From positions 202,432 through 238,275 of the forward strand of contig NW_003211397.1 of assembly GCF_000006405.1 (NCBI RefSeq): DNA of 35,844 nucleotides. Direction: 5' to 3'. Within the stretch, counting starts at the first letter, position 1; every line of letters begins with the position of its first letter. Shown here one piece after another: positions 19,725 to 30,014 of the stretch. The position numbers were made by a program, and so were the translations under genes. The stretch is from Perkinsus marinus ATCC 50983 (taxonomy: Eukaryota; Perkinsozoa; Perkinsida; Perkinsidae). Below the pieces are notes generated by a model. It saw nothing but the letters and a program-made list of their open reading frames with translations, did not search any database and was not told where the DNA came from.

Positions 19725-20389
19725 TGTTCCCCATCGGTTCCAACCCGATCAGCCGCACTTGGGGGAAGCACCTCCGTGGAGACGCTTCGACCAGGTTGAG
19801 CCTCAGCAGGGTTAGATTCTTCTGAATCGATTCTCGGATGATGCACCATGTTTCCACGTGACACAACACAAGGCGAAGAAACTTCGGAGAGATAGATAAC
19901 AAGGAAACGTATGGGCCTTTGTGGCTAATGGAGCTAAGCTAAGCTCAGCTAACACAAAGGGGACAGCGTAAGATTCGCTGCCGATGCACAGTAACGAGTG
20001 CGGCTAGAGACAGCAACCCCTTTGTAAATGAGTTAGGAACAGAATAAATACGATGAAAGAGAACTGCATGTTGAACCAAGATGTAATAAACGGGAATGTG
20101 GAATTATTCACGGTAAATAATACACCATCGGAAAATCCATTTCTTGGAGTGAAGAGGTTCTGCCAGAGCTCAGTAAAGAGAACATTGAGCATGGTAAAAA
20201 ATAAGCTTAGTGGAATAAGGAAAACGGACAGTGCACGGATCAAAGTCGTCTGAATCCTGGATAATACACACTGCAGCTCCAAGGCGCAAACAGACGGTGT
20301 CACTAAACTTGGTGTCATATCACTATTTGTTGTCACTAAATTTAGTGACACCAACTCGCCCAGCTGATGGATATCCAATCCTGTGCTAC
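19725..20389. other. spacer between retroelement fragments
   Basis: Possible LTR or leader sequence, not proven. It holds the 20-mer TTCTCGGATGATGCACCATG at 19831-19850, also present at 32177-32196. A self-complementary block near 20297-20352 has GGTGTCACTAAA and TTTAGTGACACC arms. Confidence 0.45.
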
Positions 20390-20695
20390 TTAAATAAGTC
20401 CTTCAGCTGGGACTTGTTCCCGGCAACTGAATCGTGAGGAACGCGACAACGTGTCTGCTATCAAATTATGTTCCCCTCGTATATGAGTACACCCAATTTG
20501 GAAGCGCGAGAACCCCACCGACATCGCTATCCGGTTGAGAGAAGCCGGCCTCGCCTTGAGCTTGCGTATGACACCCATTGTGGCCAAATTATCCGTGAGG
20601 CGGTGCACATATCCTACACGCTGCTGACCATACTCCAATACCTTCAGGTCCACTCCGACGGCCGCCAATTCTAAGAAATTGATGTCCCATTCCAA
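20390..20695 (-). mobile_element. retroelement RNase H fragment
   Basis: WDINFLELAAVGVDL, LTDNLATMG and HIRGEHNLIADTLSR are the conserved RNase H blocks of retroelements (ELxA, DN, HxxGxxNxxAD.LSR). It lies upstream of the gag pieces on the same strand, so it must be the tail of a second element or a rearranged copy. Confidence 0.75.
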
Positions 20696-21338
20696 AAATT
20701 TAGCTCGTGAAATATGCGAATGAAACTTCGATTCGGAATTGAATATTTTAATGGTGTCTCGTTGCTATTGCTATTATCGTATGAGGGGGTCTCCTCCTAG
20801 AGCACAGTATTGCCTTTATTTTATTTACTCTTTTCCCATTAGCTCACATCATTGGCTGTAGACTGTCGTCCCTCAATGAAATTATTCCTTCCCTTAACAT
20901 ATCGTCTCGAGAGGCTACCGCCTCGATCAAAACACAACACAGGTCGATTAAATGATAAAGAAGCACGCGGCAATGATGCTATGTTATTTTCCATCATGGA
21001 TTCTGCCTCTCCAAAGACACTGTGCCCTCCTCCAAAGCGTTAGCCGGTACAAAGCGACCTGTTTGCTCAGCCAGAGTCTGCTGAACTCCTTGCAGGTCCG
21101 GTTGGTACCTGTTAACGACACGTCGAACACCGATTCTACAGATCACGAACGAACAGTGTTATGACGTTTTAACACGCATCGTTTTCATTCGTTTTTTGGA
21201 GTTTTTCTGCCTAATAATTTCCCACAATGATTTAGTCGAGAACGGAAAAAATCTCACAAATACTGGGAAAATGGATAGCAGTAGTCATCACGAAATCTGG
21301 GGATATGCGATTCGAAATTTTCGAATCGAATATTTCGC
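20696..21338. other. intergenic, no gene recognised
   Basis: AT-rich sequence with short open frames only. TTCGAAATTTTCGAA at about 21313 is a 15-bp palindrome-like run just downstream of the COPI-associated gene stop. Confidence 0.4.
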
Positions 21339-21983
21339 TTACCCTTTCCACATAGCTATGCATAATATTCCCATAACGAACATGTACACACCAACGATAG
21401 CGTACAGCAGACTGAACTGAACTAACGCCAGTGAGCCTTGAAAGAGGTAGAAGAGTCCTCTTCCCCATAACAAAGTGAGGAACTTGGCGTATTCGTATCT
21501 AGTGACAACTACGTCACGAAATTGGCACAAAGTTAACTCCACATTTTTTCCTGCCAATGAACGCGTTCTCTGAGCAGTTCTGGGTTGGCCTCAAGAATGC
21601 AAGTAATACCTCCGAAGAGAAATTGATATCTGATAATGCATGATATCTCAACCACCTCCTGAGTGGCCTTGACTGACGCATTGCAAAGGTAATCGATTGG
21701 ATGTATAATAGTCGAGAAAATGTTCAACACTCCGAGGGCTCCAGTGAGCGTAACACCGAGACCTCCAACGAAGCATAGAACTCGAAGACCATTCGGGCCT
21801 TGTTGAATGTAGTGATGCACCTATAGTGGTATATGATAGGTGGATAGTGAGGGATTAACTCACCTGTACGAGGCCCTGTTGGGCTGCGTTAGAGGCGGCC
21901 AAAAGTGTTTGACGACCCATCTCGAGGGCTACTTGACCGGTGGCCTCACTGAAGGCGGGGGCACCAGTGTTGGTGCTTGGCAT
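21339..21983 (-). CDS. COPI-associated membrane protein
   Basis: Three exons (21983-21864, 21820-21543, 21498-21339), 558 nt and 185 aa. Hydrophobic segments include LRVLCFVGGLGVTLTGALGV, YQFLFGGITCIL and an aromatic pair near the C-terminus (FYLFQGSLALVQFSLLYAIV; MFVMGILCIAMW), consistent with four membrane spans. The conserved GRGLFYLFQG and the early GPNGLR match the COPI-associated (TVP15-like) family, Golgi membrane proteins linked to vesicle traffic. The second intron (21499-21542) carries CAATTTCGTGACGTAG, a shortened F3. The gene shares a 343-bp upstream region with the divergent gene at 22327. Confidence 0.8.
21499..21542 (-). repeat. shortened F3 intron
   Basis: A 44-bp intron. The gene-sense strand has TGCCAATTTCGTGACG, lacking the central GGCGC of the F3 core. 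Confidence 0.5.
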
Positions 21984-22067
21984 ACTCCTTGACTAAAGGC
22001 TTTGGGGAGGCGTTGAGAGGTGGTCAGAATCACGCCAATATTGGTTTTGGCGAGTTTATTCATATTC

Positions 22068-22242
22068 GCGAGTAAGCAAAAAAGTAGCGCTCTCACTCAG
22101 TGAAAAGGGATATCGCTGTGAGCGACGGCGAGGACAGTGTGCCTCATTTTATGCGAGTTGAGTGGCGCGCGAGTAAGCAAAAAAGTAGCGAGAGTAAAGT
22201 GGAAGGGATATCGCTGTGAGCGACGGCGTTGACAGTGTACCT
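22068..22242. repeat. two ~75-bp direct repeats in a divergent promoter
   Basis: Units at 22068-22144 and 22169-22242 share GCGAGTAAGCAAAAAAGTAG, GGGATATCGCTGTGAGCGAC and GACAGTGT, with a variable middle. They sit between two divergently transcribed genes, so they may be paired regulatory blocks or a duplicated promoter segment. Confidence 0.8.
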
Positions 22243-22326
22243 ATAGCTTAGAGATCTTAGTGAACTACGGACCTTAATTTTAGAACTAGGAACTAACGCT
22301 GGGCGTAAAACCTCAATGGTATCACG

Positions 22327-22824
22327 ATGTCGTCAATACTCCTCTGGTGGGACCATTTTATGGGCGAGCGCGTAGCCAACAGCGCAGAATGGAAACTCCT
22401 TGATTCCCTCAGCGTTTTGTTGCTTTGCATGTTTCAACAACTCCTACCCTTCGTCCTCCTGAGTGTCTCTCAAGCCTCCTACGATGAGCCTCGCCTGGTG
22501 TACGAGTATGAAACTCTCAAGGTGAGGTTACTGATGATTTCTACCGCGTACATCCCCGATTCAGGTAAGCTCCTTTGCTGGTAAAACACATTGCGGTATA
22601 ATCGAGGAGGAGTTCAAGCTTCATGAACCACACATGGTCCTCGGCGTCAAGGAGTTTCGCTTCGCCATCGATCCGCCTACTGGAGTTACTTTAACCACCT
22701 ACATGGATACTAAACGCAATCAACGAGCTCATTTGTGAGTTCCTCCTTGCAGAGATTCTAATTCAATTCTGTTTCTTCTCAGTTCACGAGCTCTCGGGTA
22801 TGTTGACGTACTGGTCGCTTATAA
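22327..22824 (+). CDS. unknown gene, copy 1 (cut by assembly gap)
   Basis: Exons 22327-22521, 22565-22734 and 22783 into the gap. It starts MSSILLWWDHFMGERV and matches the copy at 25565 along 22344-22824 with about 97% nucleotide identity, including both introns. It has 12 extra N-terminal codons that the other copy lacks. A hydrophobic LLLCMFQQLLPFVLLSV segment lies near the start. I do not recognise the family. Confidence 0.6.
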
Positions 22825-22924
22825 NNNNNNNNNNNNNNNNNNNNNNNNNNNNNNNNNNNNNNNNNNNNNNNNNNNNNNNNNNNNNNNNNNNNNNNNNNNN
22901 NNNNNNNNNNNNNNNNNNNNNNNN
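22825..22924. other. assembly gap (100 N)
   Basis: Exactly 100 N, the usual placeholder for a gap of unknown size. It removes the 3' end of gene copy 1. Confidence 1.
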
Positions 22925-23274
22925 TAGAGTAGCTAAGACAGAGTAAACGCTCTGTTCTGGGGCGTTTACTTGGTTCTGGAACCGTTCTAATTGAACTATC
23001 CCACCAAAGTGAACGGTGAATCTGAATCTGGGGTAGAGGTTGGAGATATGCGATAAATTGTTTCTTCAGTGAGAGGATATGTATAAGTTGGCCGCCGATG
23101 TGTGCCTTGCAAGTCAGCGGGTGGTCACTGGCAATGCTTCACGGTCGTGACTTTATGCCGCCCCGCAGATAATGCCTGTCGCCCTTAAGCTACTTAGTGG
23201 TCAACCGAATTAGCAAATGCTGAAACGGTCTTCTAGATAGTAACGTAACTGCTTGATGATGACTCGCACTGCGA
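22925..23274. other. unique sequence between gap and satellite
   Basis: No gene or repeat family is seen. GAGTAAACGCTC and GGGGCGTTTAC near 22945 are a short inverted pair. Confidence 0.5.
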
Positions 23275-25295
23275 GTCTCGTGGCTATTCCCATACAGTTC
23301 AAGTATACACCCAGATTCTGTGAACTATAGAGTGGGGGAGCGTGGACGGAATTTGACCGTCAATATCAACGATTGCTGAACTTCAGTGTCTCGAATATCA
23401 TATCCGTGGCTATTCTGATAAAGTTCAAGTATACACCCAGATTCTGTGAACTATAGAGTGGGGTAGCGTGGATGGAGTTTGACCGTCAATATCAACGATT
23501 GCTGAACTTCAGTGTCTCGAATATCATATCCGTGGCTATTCTGATAAAGTTCAAGTATACACCCAGATTCTGTGAACTATAGAGTGGGGGAGCGTAGACG
23601 GAATTTGACCGTCAATATCAACGATTGCTGAACTTCAGTGTCTCGAATATCATATCCGTGGCTATTCTGATAAAGTTCAAGTATACACCCAGATTCTGTG
23701 AACTATAGAGTGGGGGAGCGTGGACGGAATTTGACCGTCAATGTCAACGATTGCTGAACTTCGGTGTCTCGAATATCATATCCGTGGCTATTCTGATACA
23801 GTTCAAGCATACACCCAGATTCTGTGAACTAAAGAATGGGGGAGCGTGGACGGGATTTGACCGTCAATGTCAACGATTGCTGAACTTCGGTGTCTCGAAT
23901 ATCATATCCGTGGCTATTCTGATACAGTTCAAGTATACACCCAGATTCTGTGAACTATAGAATGGGGGAGCGTGGACGGAATTTGACCGTCAATGTCAAC
24001 GATTGCTGAACTTCGGTGTCTCGAATATCATATCCGTGGCTATTCTGATACAGTTCAAGTATACACCCAGATTCTGTGAACTAAAGAATGGGGGAGCGTG
24101 GGCGGAATTTGACCGTCAATGTCAATGATTGCTGAACTTCGGTGTCTCGAATATCATATCCGTGGCTATTCCCATACAGTTCAAGTATACACCCAGATTC
24201 TGTGAACTATAGAGTGGGGGAGCGTGGACGGAATTTGACCGTCAATGTCAATGATTGCTGAACTTCAGTGTCTCGAATATCATATCCGTGGCTATTCTGA
24301 TACAGTTCAAGTATACACCCAGATTCTGTGAACTATAGAGTGGGGGAGCGTGGACGGAATTTGACCGTCAATGTCAACGATTGCTGAACTTCGGTGTCTC
24401 GAATATCATATCCGTGGCTATTCTGATACAGTTCAAGTATACACCCAGATTCTGTGAACTATAGAGTGGGGGAGCGTGGACGGAATTTGACCGTCAATGT
24501 CAACGATTGCTGAACTTCGGTGTCTCGAATATCATATCCGTGGCTATTCTGATACAGTTCAAGTATACACCCAGATTCTGTGAACTATAGAGTGGGGGAG
24601 CGTGGACGGAATTTGACCGTCAATGTCAACGATTGCTGAACTTCGGTGTCTCGAATATCATATCCGTGGCTATTCTGATACAGTTCAAGTATACACCCAG
24701 ATTCTGTGAACTATAGAGTGGGGGAGCGTGGACGGAATTTGACCGTCAATGTCAACGATTGCTGAACTTTGGTGTCTCGAATATCATATCCGTGGCTATT
24801 CTGATACAGTTCAAGTATACACCCAGATTCTGTGAACTATAGAGTGGGGGAGCGTGGACGGAATTTGACCGTCAATGTCAACGATTGCTGAACTTCGGTG
24901 TCTCGAATATCATATCCGTGGCTATTCTGATACAGTTCAAGTATACACCCAGATTCTGTGAACTATAGAATTGGGGAGCGTGGACGGAATTTGACCGTCA
25001 ATGTCAACGATTGCTGAACTTCGGTGTCTCGAATATCATATCCGTGGCTATTCTGATACAGTTCAAGTATACACCCAGATTCTGTGAACTATAGAGTGGG
25101 GGAGCGTGGACGGAATTTGACCGTCAATGTCAATGATTGCTGAACTTCGGTGTCTCGAATATCATATCCGTGGCTATTCTGATACAGTTCAAGTATACAC
25201 CCAGATTCTGTGAACTATAGAGTGGGGGAGCGTGGACGGAATTTGACCGTCAATGTCAATGATTGCTGAACTTCGGTGTCTCGAATATCATATCC
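23275..25295. repeat. satellite array, 126-bp unit, about 16 copies
   Basis: The string GCTGAACTTC recurs every 126 bp from 23375 to 25265 (16 times). Units differ by a few shared variants (AATATC/AATGTC, TTCAGTG/TTCGGTG, ATAAAG/ATACAG), and neighbouring units share variants, which shows local homogenisation. 126 is 42 codons, and one frame is open through each unit apart from a TAG in CTATAG, which is CTAAAG in at least two units. I read this as satellite DNA, not a gene. Confidence 0.95.
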
Positions 25296-25457
25296 ACGTG
25301 CCCCAAAGATCTAGGATGGGAGCGATTTGGCGCTCTCAACTTCCTTGGCATGACGGAAAGTCAACGTAGACTCTACCTAATATGTGGACACTGGTCAATA
25401 GTCCTAGAAAGCACGTATAGTGGTCGTACACCGAAGAAAATGGTTAGGGGCAAGCAT

Positions 25458-25538
25458 GAGTAATTTAGGGGCGGTTTGAGTACTTTAGGGGCGGGTTGAG
25501 GAATTTAGGGGCGCGGCGAGAAATTTAGGGGCGGGCAT
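25458..25538. repeat. four 20-bp repeats with TTTAGGGG core
   Basis: Units GAGTAATTTAGGGGCGG..., GAGTACTTTAGGGGCGG..., GAGGAATTTAGGGGCGC... and GAGAAATTTAGGGGCGG... start at 25458, 25478, 25498 and 25518. A weaker copy precedes them. The core contains TTTAGGG, the telomere repeat of many plants and dinoflagellates, but there is no perfect 7-bp telomeric run. Confidence 0.85.
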
Positions 25539-25564
25539 GAGCAGGCGCCTGGTGGGACCATTTT

Positions 25565-26393
25565 ATGGGCGAGCGCGTAGCCAACAGCGCAGAATGGAAA
25601 CTCCCTGATTCGCTCAGCGTTGCGTTGCTTTGCATGTTTCAACAACTCCTACCCTTCGTCCTCCTGAGTGTCTCTCAAGCCTCCTACGATGAGCCCCGCC
25701 TGTTATACGCGTATGAAACACTCAAGGTGAGGTTACTGATGATTTCTACCGCGTACATCCCCGATTCAGGTAAGCTCCTTTGCTGGTAAAACACATTGCG
25801 GTATAATCGAGGAGGAGTTCAAGCTTCATGAACCACACATGGTCCTCGGCGTCAAGGAGTTTCGCTTCGCCATCGATCCGCCTACTGGAGTTACTTTAAC
25901 CACCTACATGGATACTAAACGCAATCAACGAGCTCATTTGTGAGTTCCTCCTTGCAGAGCTTCTGATTCAATTCTGTTTCTTTTCAGTTCACGAGCTCTC
26001 GGGTATGTTGACGTACTGGTCGCTTATAATAACACAAGAGTGTGGGCCAGAGGGGAGGCAAAGGACGTATTGGAAGATTGGGAATTTTTCGAAGAGATTT
26101 TTCCATTGGGAGATCTCACGGGTGATGCTATTGAAAAGTTGAAGAGCCTTCCTATTGATAACGACGGTTGTCTAAAAGCCGCAAAGATCATATTGGCCCA
26201 CCCACATGAAGGGTATGTGAAATACAAGGGCAGGGCAGAATGGATATGGTCATTTCATCGAAAAAATATGGTGAAAATGGTAGAAATTGTGGAAAATTTC
26301 CAGCGAAAAATTGTAAAAGGGACACACGAAAAGGACAAGTGGAGAAACTGGAAAGCGAATTTGGAAGAAGCGAGACGTATAAAGAAAACATGA
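25565..26393 (+). CDS. unknown gene, copy 2 (complete)
   Basis: Exons 25565-25726, 25770-25939, 25988-26393 give 738 nt and 245 aa. The homology with copy 1 begins at 25549, just inside the first codons, so this copy lost the original start and probably uses the next Met (MGERVANS). After a hydrophobic stretch it is mostly soluble and charged, with EEEFKLHEPHMVLGVKEF, WEFFEEIFPLGDLTGDAIEK and a very basic end (RKIVKGTHEKDKWRNWKANL). No known domain is recognised. Codon use and introns look native. Confidence 0.65.
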
Positions 26394-26711
26394 AAGACGT
26401 ATTAAACTTACTAATATAATGACATAATGAAACGCATAAAATGATGTTGGTGTTCTTCATGTAGTTGTTGTACGATGCATTTTTCGTCGAGTTTACCAAG
26501 TGTTGGAGGAATATATATTCGCTTCCCTCAGCTGCACTCAGCAACTTTCTAACTTAATCGAGGAGGTTGTATGCGAACTTGGGTAAATGTGTTTAGAAAT
26601 TTGCGAAAACTTTCCGAAATTTTCGACTATGTAGTTGACCGTGTGCATACTTTCCCATACTGAACCAAATTCGCATAGAGCAAAACAGAAACGACGAAAG
26701 ACATGATGCCT
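26394..26711. mobile_element. intergenic F1 MITE
   Basis: An F1 copy spans about 26497-26662 (CAAGTGTTGGAGGAATATAT ... TTTCCCATACTG) between two convergent genes. No target duplication is left. Confidence 0.7.
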
Positions 26712-27519
26712 TCACTCTTTCAATTCTCCACAATCGGTGATAACCACATCTTCTCGAGGGGAACCTTCTGGACATACTTTGTATCATACACGGAGGAACA
26801 TAAGATACTCACGATTGGTGCCTACGGACTCCATTTTCTTCACTACGTCAGTACCAGCCACGACCTTGCCGAAAACGGTATGTTTGCCGTCCAACCTGAA
26901 AACACATCCTCGATTGGAAACGATGAAAACAGTGTTACCAAGGGCAGGGTACAGTGGTGATGAAGAACTGACTGCCATTGGTGTTGGGACCGGCGTTGGC
27001 CATAGAGAGCAGGAATGGCTGAGGAGACAAACTAGAGTGGGAAAGGAGTAGAGTTTACCTCGTTATGTCTCAAGTCGAAATTTTCGTCTCGGAATTGGAA
27101 ACCGTAGATGGACTCCCCGCCGGTGCCGTTGCCTTTGGTGAAATCACCGCCCTGAAAAGAATACATCAGAGGAGCCTTAGAGAAGACCGAACTAACCTGT
27201 ATCATGAATTTGGGTATAATACGATGCATGCGAGAGTCCTTGTAAAACAGGGGCTTATTCGATGCACCGAGGCCTTTCTCTCCGGTGCAAAGAGCTCGGA
27301 AGTTCTCGGCAGTCAGTGGACAAACATCTGAGACTACTATGGGAGTGTAATGACCGAATCTAATCGATGTGCATGCGTGCAGAGAGTATCTTCGTTTCGA
27401 AAAGGAAGATACTCACCGTTGAAGAGCATGAACTCCACCCTTCCAGCTGGGGCCTTGCCGATCTTGACATCGAAGAACACTCGAGGCCTGGCTAGGTGTA
27501 GAAGGCCCCTGTGAAACAT
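26712..27519 (-). CDS. cyclophilin-type peptidyl-prolyl isomerase
   Basis: Exons (gene order): 27519-27417, 27327-27197, 27151-27059, 27018-26939, 26895-26813, 26767-26712, giving 546 nt and 181 aa. The fold runs from [20 protein letters not shown] to [11 protein letters not shown]. Active-site residues are present: [14 protein letters not shown] (catalytic Arg, Phe, Met, Gln), [20 protein letters not shown] (Trp and His). It resembles cytosolic cyclophilin A. The frame stays open upstream to a Met at 27585, which would add 22 residues; I chose the Met nearer the conserved start. Introns are 40-89 bp, and the last is a clear F5 introner. Confidence 0.93.
26768..26812 (-). repeat. F5 hairpin introner (cyclophilin last intron)
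   Basis: A 45-bp intron. The gene-sense strand starts GTGAGTATCTTATG, has the partner arm GATAC and ends AAAGTATGTCCAG. Here the element's own end supplies the acceptor AG, so nearly the whole intron is the F5 unit. Confidence 0.85.
27328..27416 (-). repeat. cyclophilin intron 1 with a 10-bp donor hairpin
   Basis: An 89-bp intron starting GTGAGTATCTTCC. GAGTATCTTC and GAAGATACTC form a perfect 10-bp stem around a loop of about 9 nt, right at the donor. The loop differs from F5, so it may be a relative or an analogue. Confidence 0.65.
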
Positions 27520-27585
27520 ACTGATGATATCGATTACACCGAACTGGACAAGATCAAGTTCGAACTCGAGAGGAGCACCTTCCAA

Positions 27586-27985
27586 AACCGTTTTGCAAAT
27601 TAATATTGTAAAGCTACGTGGATATAATCGTGTGTCAAAATCTCACATTTTCAACTTCTTATTACATACTCTCAGTGTCGTTGCTTCCCACTTATTAATT
27701 CTAAACGCCTCCCCAACACTCCAATTCTGTTCTGTTCAATACATGCGCTCCCGAGATTCTTCAAGACCGCTCTTGTAAAGTAATTTTTATTTTACACGAA
27801 GTCTGACATGGTATATTATACGAGTAACGAGTGAAACGCTCATCAACCTAAACCAGTTAAACCAGAGTAATGCGTTCAAGATTTTTTGGAACAAAATGTG
27901 AAACATGAAATCGAAACTTAGCGGAGCGATGCATTGATCGAGTGGAAGCCGCAGAGAGATTATTTGCCCGGTTCTTCTCGTTATT
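27586..27985. promoter_or_regulatory. shared head-to-head promoter region
   Basis: AT-rich sequence between the divergent cyclophilin and FkbM genes. CATGGTATATTATACGAG at about 27808 is A/T-rich and near-palindromic. No defined promoter element could be assigned. Confidence 0.4.
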
Positions 27986-30014
27986 ATGTCTGGTAACTTG
28001 ACGTCGGCAGTATCGCCTCTCACTGCATTGTTGAGTCTTGTTGCTGGACTCTATGTGCTATGGAATTATCGTAGACCAACTTGGAGCACTGTTTTGAGAG
28101 TGCCAACGAGCCTCAACCTGACCTATTTTGTATCTTACCAAGATGAACCTCAAGATACTCTTCTCGATGAGTGCAGCCAACGTGCTTTGATCGGCCCCTC
28201 GGGGGACACGGGTGGCTATCGTGGGAAGAAGGTTTATATAGACCTTGGTGCCAACGATGGATCTTCACTCAAGTACTTCTTTAATGATTTCGCACCGAGC
28301 ACTTTAGCCGAGGTCAGTTCTGCTTCACCCGTCCGTTCGTGGGGGGAATTTAGACATTTAACTTCGAAGAAAAGTTTTTCTGTGAAATTGATGATACCAA
28401 TGAAAATTGTGGCTTTTTTTACTAGAATCGAGTGAAAGAAACAGATCTTTTGTTAAACTTCGTCACTATCGGACTTCCTATTCTGCAGAAATATGAGAAT
28501 GTATAAATCTTCCATCGGCAGACTGGGAGTTCGAAATGCTCAGTAAAATATAAGTGGCTACTGCACTGATATTTTTTGATTTTCTTCAGGGTGATATTAA
28601 TTTGGGCGAATGGGAAGTATATCTGTTCGACCTCAACCCGTTATGGGAAGACGAACTTAAGGCTCGATGCGCATCTTACAGCGACTTGGCAGTGTGTGAG
28701 GTTATCTTGGCTGGAGCGTGGAACACTACTAAGAGCATCGGGTACTAGGGATTCAACTCCCCCTAAGGTGAAACCCCGTAAGGTGTATAATTAAATTTTA
28801 CGAAATTTCATTTTAAATTTCAGAACTGTAATTTTCCGCTGAAAAACGACGCTCAAATTTCTTGGCACAGAATGGGAAATTCTGCTGGAACTTGTTGTAC
28901 CGAAATGATGAATTCCCATCTGCGTATTGGAGTGAAAATCGGCCCTCGAAAAGACTCCATCCTGATCATTCAAGTTGGTGAAGAAATTGAGGAGATTTCC
29001 ATTTTCGGAGTATTTGTATCACTCATTTGCATTGGGGTGTGTTATAAGATAAAATATGTTAATAAATTGATATGAAATCATTATCATCTATACAGTATTA
29101 TATTTACTATTATTAGGAAGTATTATGTTTATGTATTATGTTATTATGTAGTATTACTATTATTACTAGTATTTTATCATTACCGTAGATTATTAGGAAT
29201 ATTATCGTACAGATAGACATATCCTTGGAGTTTCACTACCCTAGTGATGTGAAAAACACTAGCGAAAAACACATTTCACGACTACTACAGGCCACGAATA
29301 TCGCGTTTTTCACCGAGTTTTACGACGCCACTTCACGAAAAACGGGAAACTCCATTATATATATACTCATTAACATTATCAATGATCTTGTTGTGACCTC
29401 TTCGAGAGGATGCCATGGTTTAACAGATACTTTCATGATTCGACAGTACACGACAGAGCTGATAGGAAGGATGAGGAGGCAAGAAAGGACCGGTCGGTCG
29501 GGACTAGCTTGTATGATCGACAATCTATGGAGAGAAAACAAGGTCTGTGGGAATCGAACCTGGGTGCTTGAAAATGGATATTGAAATGTCAGAAATGATG
29601 CATGGGTGCAGGTGAATGGAAAACGGATGGTTGCGTTGTGGATTTCATTGAATGGATCAGAAGAGTTGTGCTGGACGGTTATCGTCAGCAAGTTTTCCTC
29701 AAAGTCGATATAGAGGGAGCGGAGTAGTTTGGGGTTTGGCATTCGGGAGGTCTCGGGTTCGATCCCTGGGGCTGTCGTTTTTCATGTACACAGTAGTCCG
29801 GGAGCTCCTTGACTCGAGAGTACTACCCAGCAGAGTGAAGTGGGTGGCTATTGAGTGGCACGGCAAAATTGTGAGGAAAATCAAAGGCTGTAAGTGAAGA
29901 TGAGAATCGTTGCTTTTCGGGACCTCTTTGTTAGTCGATCACAAAACGCGTCAGGAGGCGATAATTAGTGATCTCAAAGGGCAGGGTATTGAGTACATCC
30001 AGTGGGGATTCTAA
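27986..30014 (+). CDS. FkbM-family methyltransferase, membrane-anchored
   Basis: Probable exons: 27986-28312, 28590-28741, 28871-28977, 29612-29723, 29794-29889, 29935-30014. An N-terminal anchor (LTALLSLVAGLYVLW) precedes the SAM-binding VYIDLGANDGSS. KVDIEGAE and the end GIEYIQWGF fit FkbM enzymes, which methylate small molecules or glycans. The intron from 28978 to 29611 is long (634 bp) and AT-rich. The junction at 29723/29794 is one base out of phase as drawn, so either the splice site is unusual, the base call is wrong, or the gene is damaged. Residues TYFVSYQDEPQDTLL in exon 1 come from an F5-like sequence. Confidence 0.72.
28115..28164 (+). repeat. F5 element (antisense) lying in FkbM exon 1
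   Basis: GACCTATTTTGTATCTTACC then GAACCTCAAGATAC match the reverse of F5. The frame stays open through it. Splicing GTATCTTACC...GTGCAG (47 nt) would break the downstream frame, so this copy appears to be read as protein. Confidence 0.7.
29724..29793 (+). repeat. F2 intron (FkbM gene)
   Basis: The intron holds GTCTCGGGTTCGATCCCTGG at about 29751-29770, an exact B box in sense orientation. The neighbouring long intron has an antisense copy (GGAATCGAACC near 29552), close to its acceptor. Confidence 0.7.

Noticed and set aside
23751..23960. Open frame in the satellite, starting MLNFGVSNIISVAI
   Set aside because: It exists only because the 126-bp unit is divisible by three and one unit lost a stop; no start context, intron or homology supports a gene.
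23275..25295. Repeat array as a CRISPR
   Set aside because: Units are contiguous and uniform with no unique spacers, and the contig is eukaryotic.
25458..25538. Chromosome end
   Set aside because: The TTTAGGGG units are only four, imperfect, and followed by normal genes.
28742..28770. Another B box (GGGATTCAACTCC)
   Set aside because: Too far from the consensus in either orientation to count.
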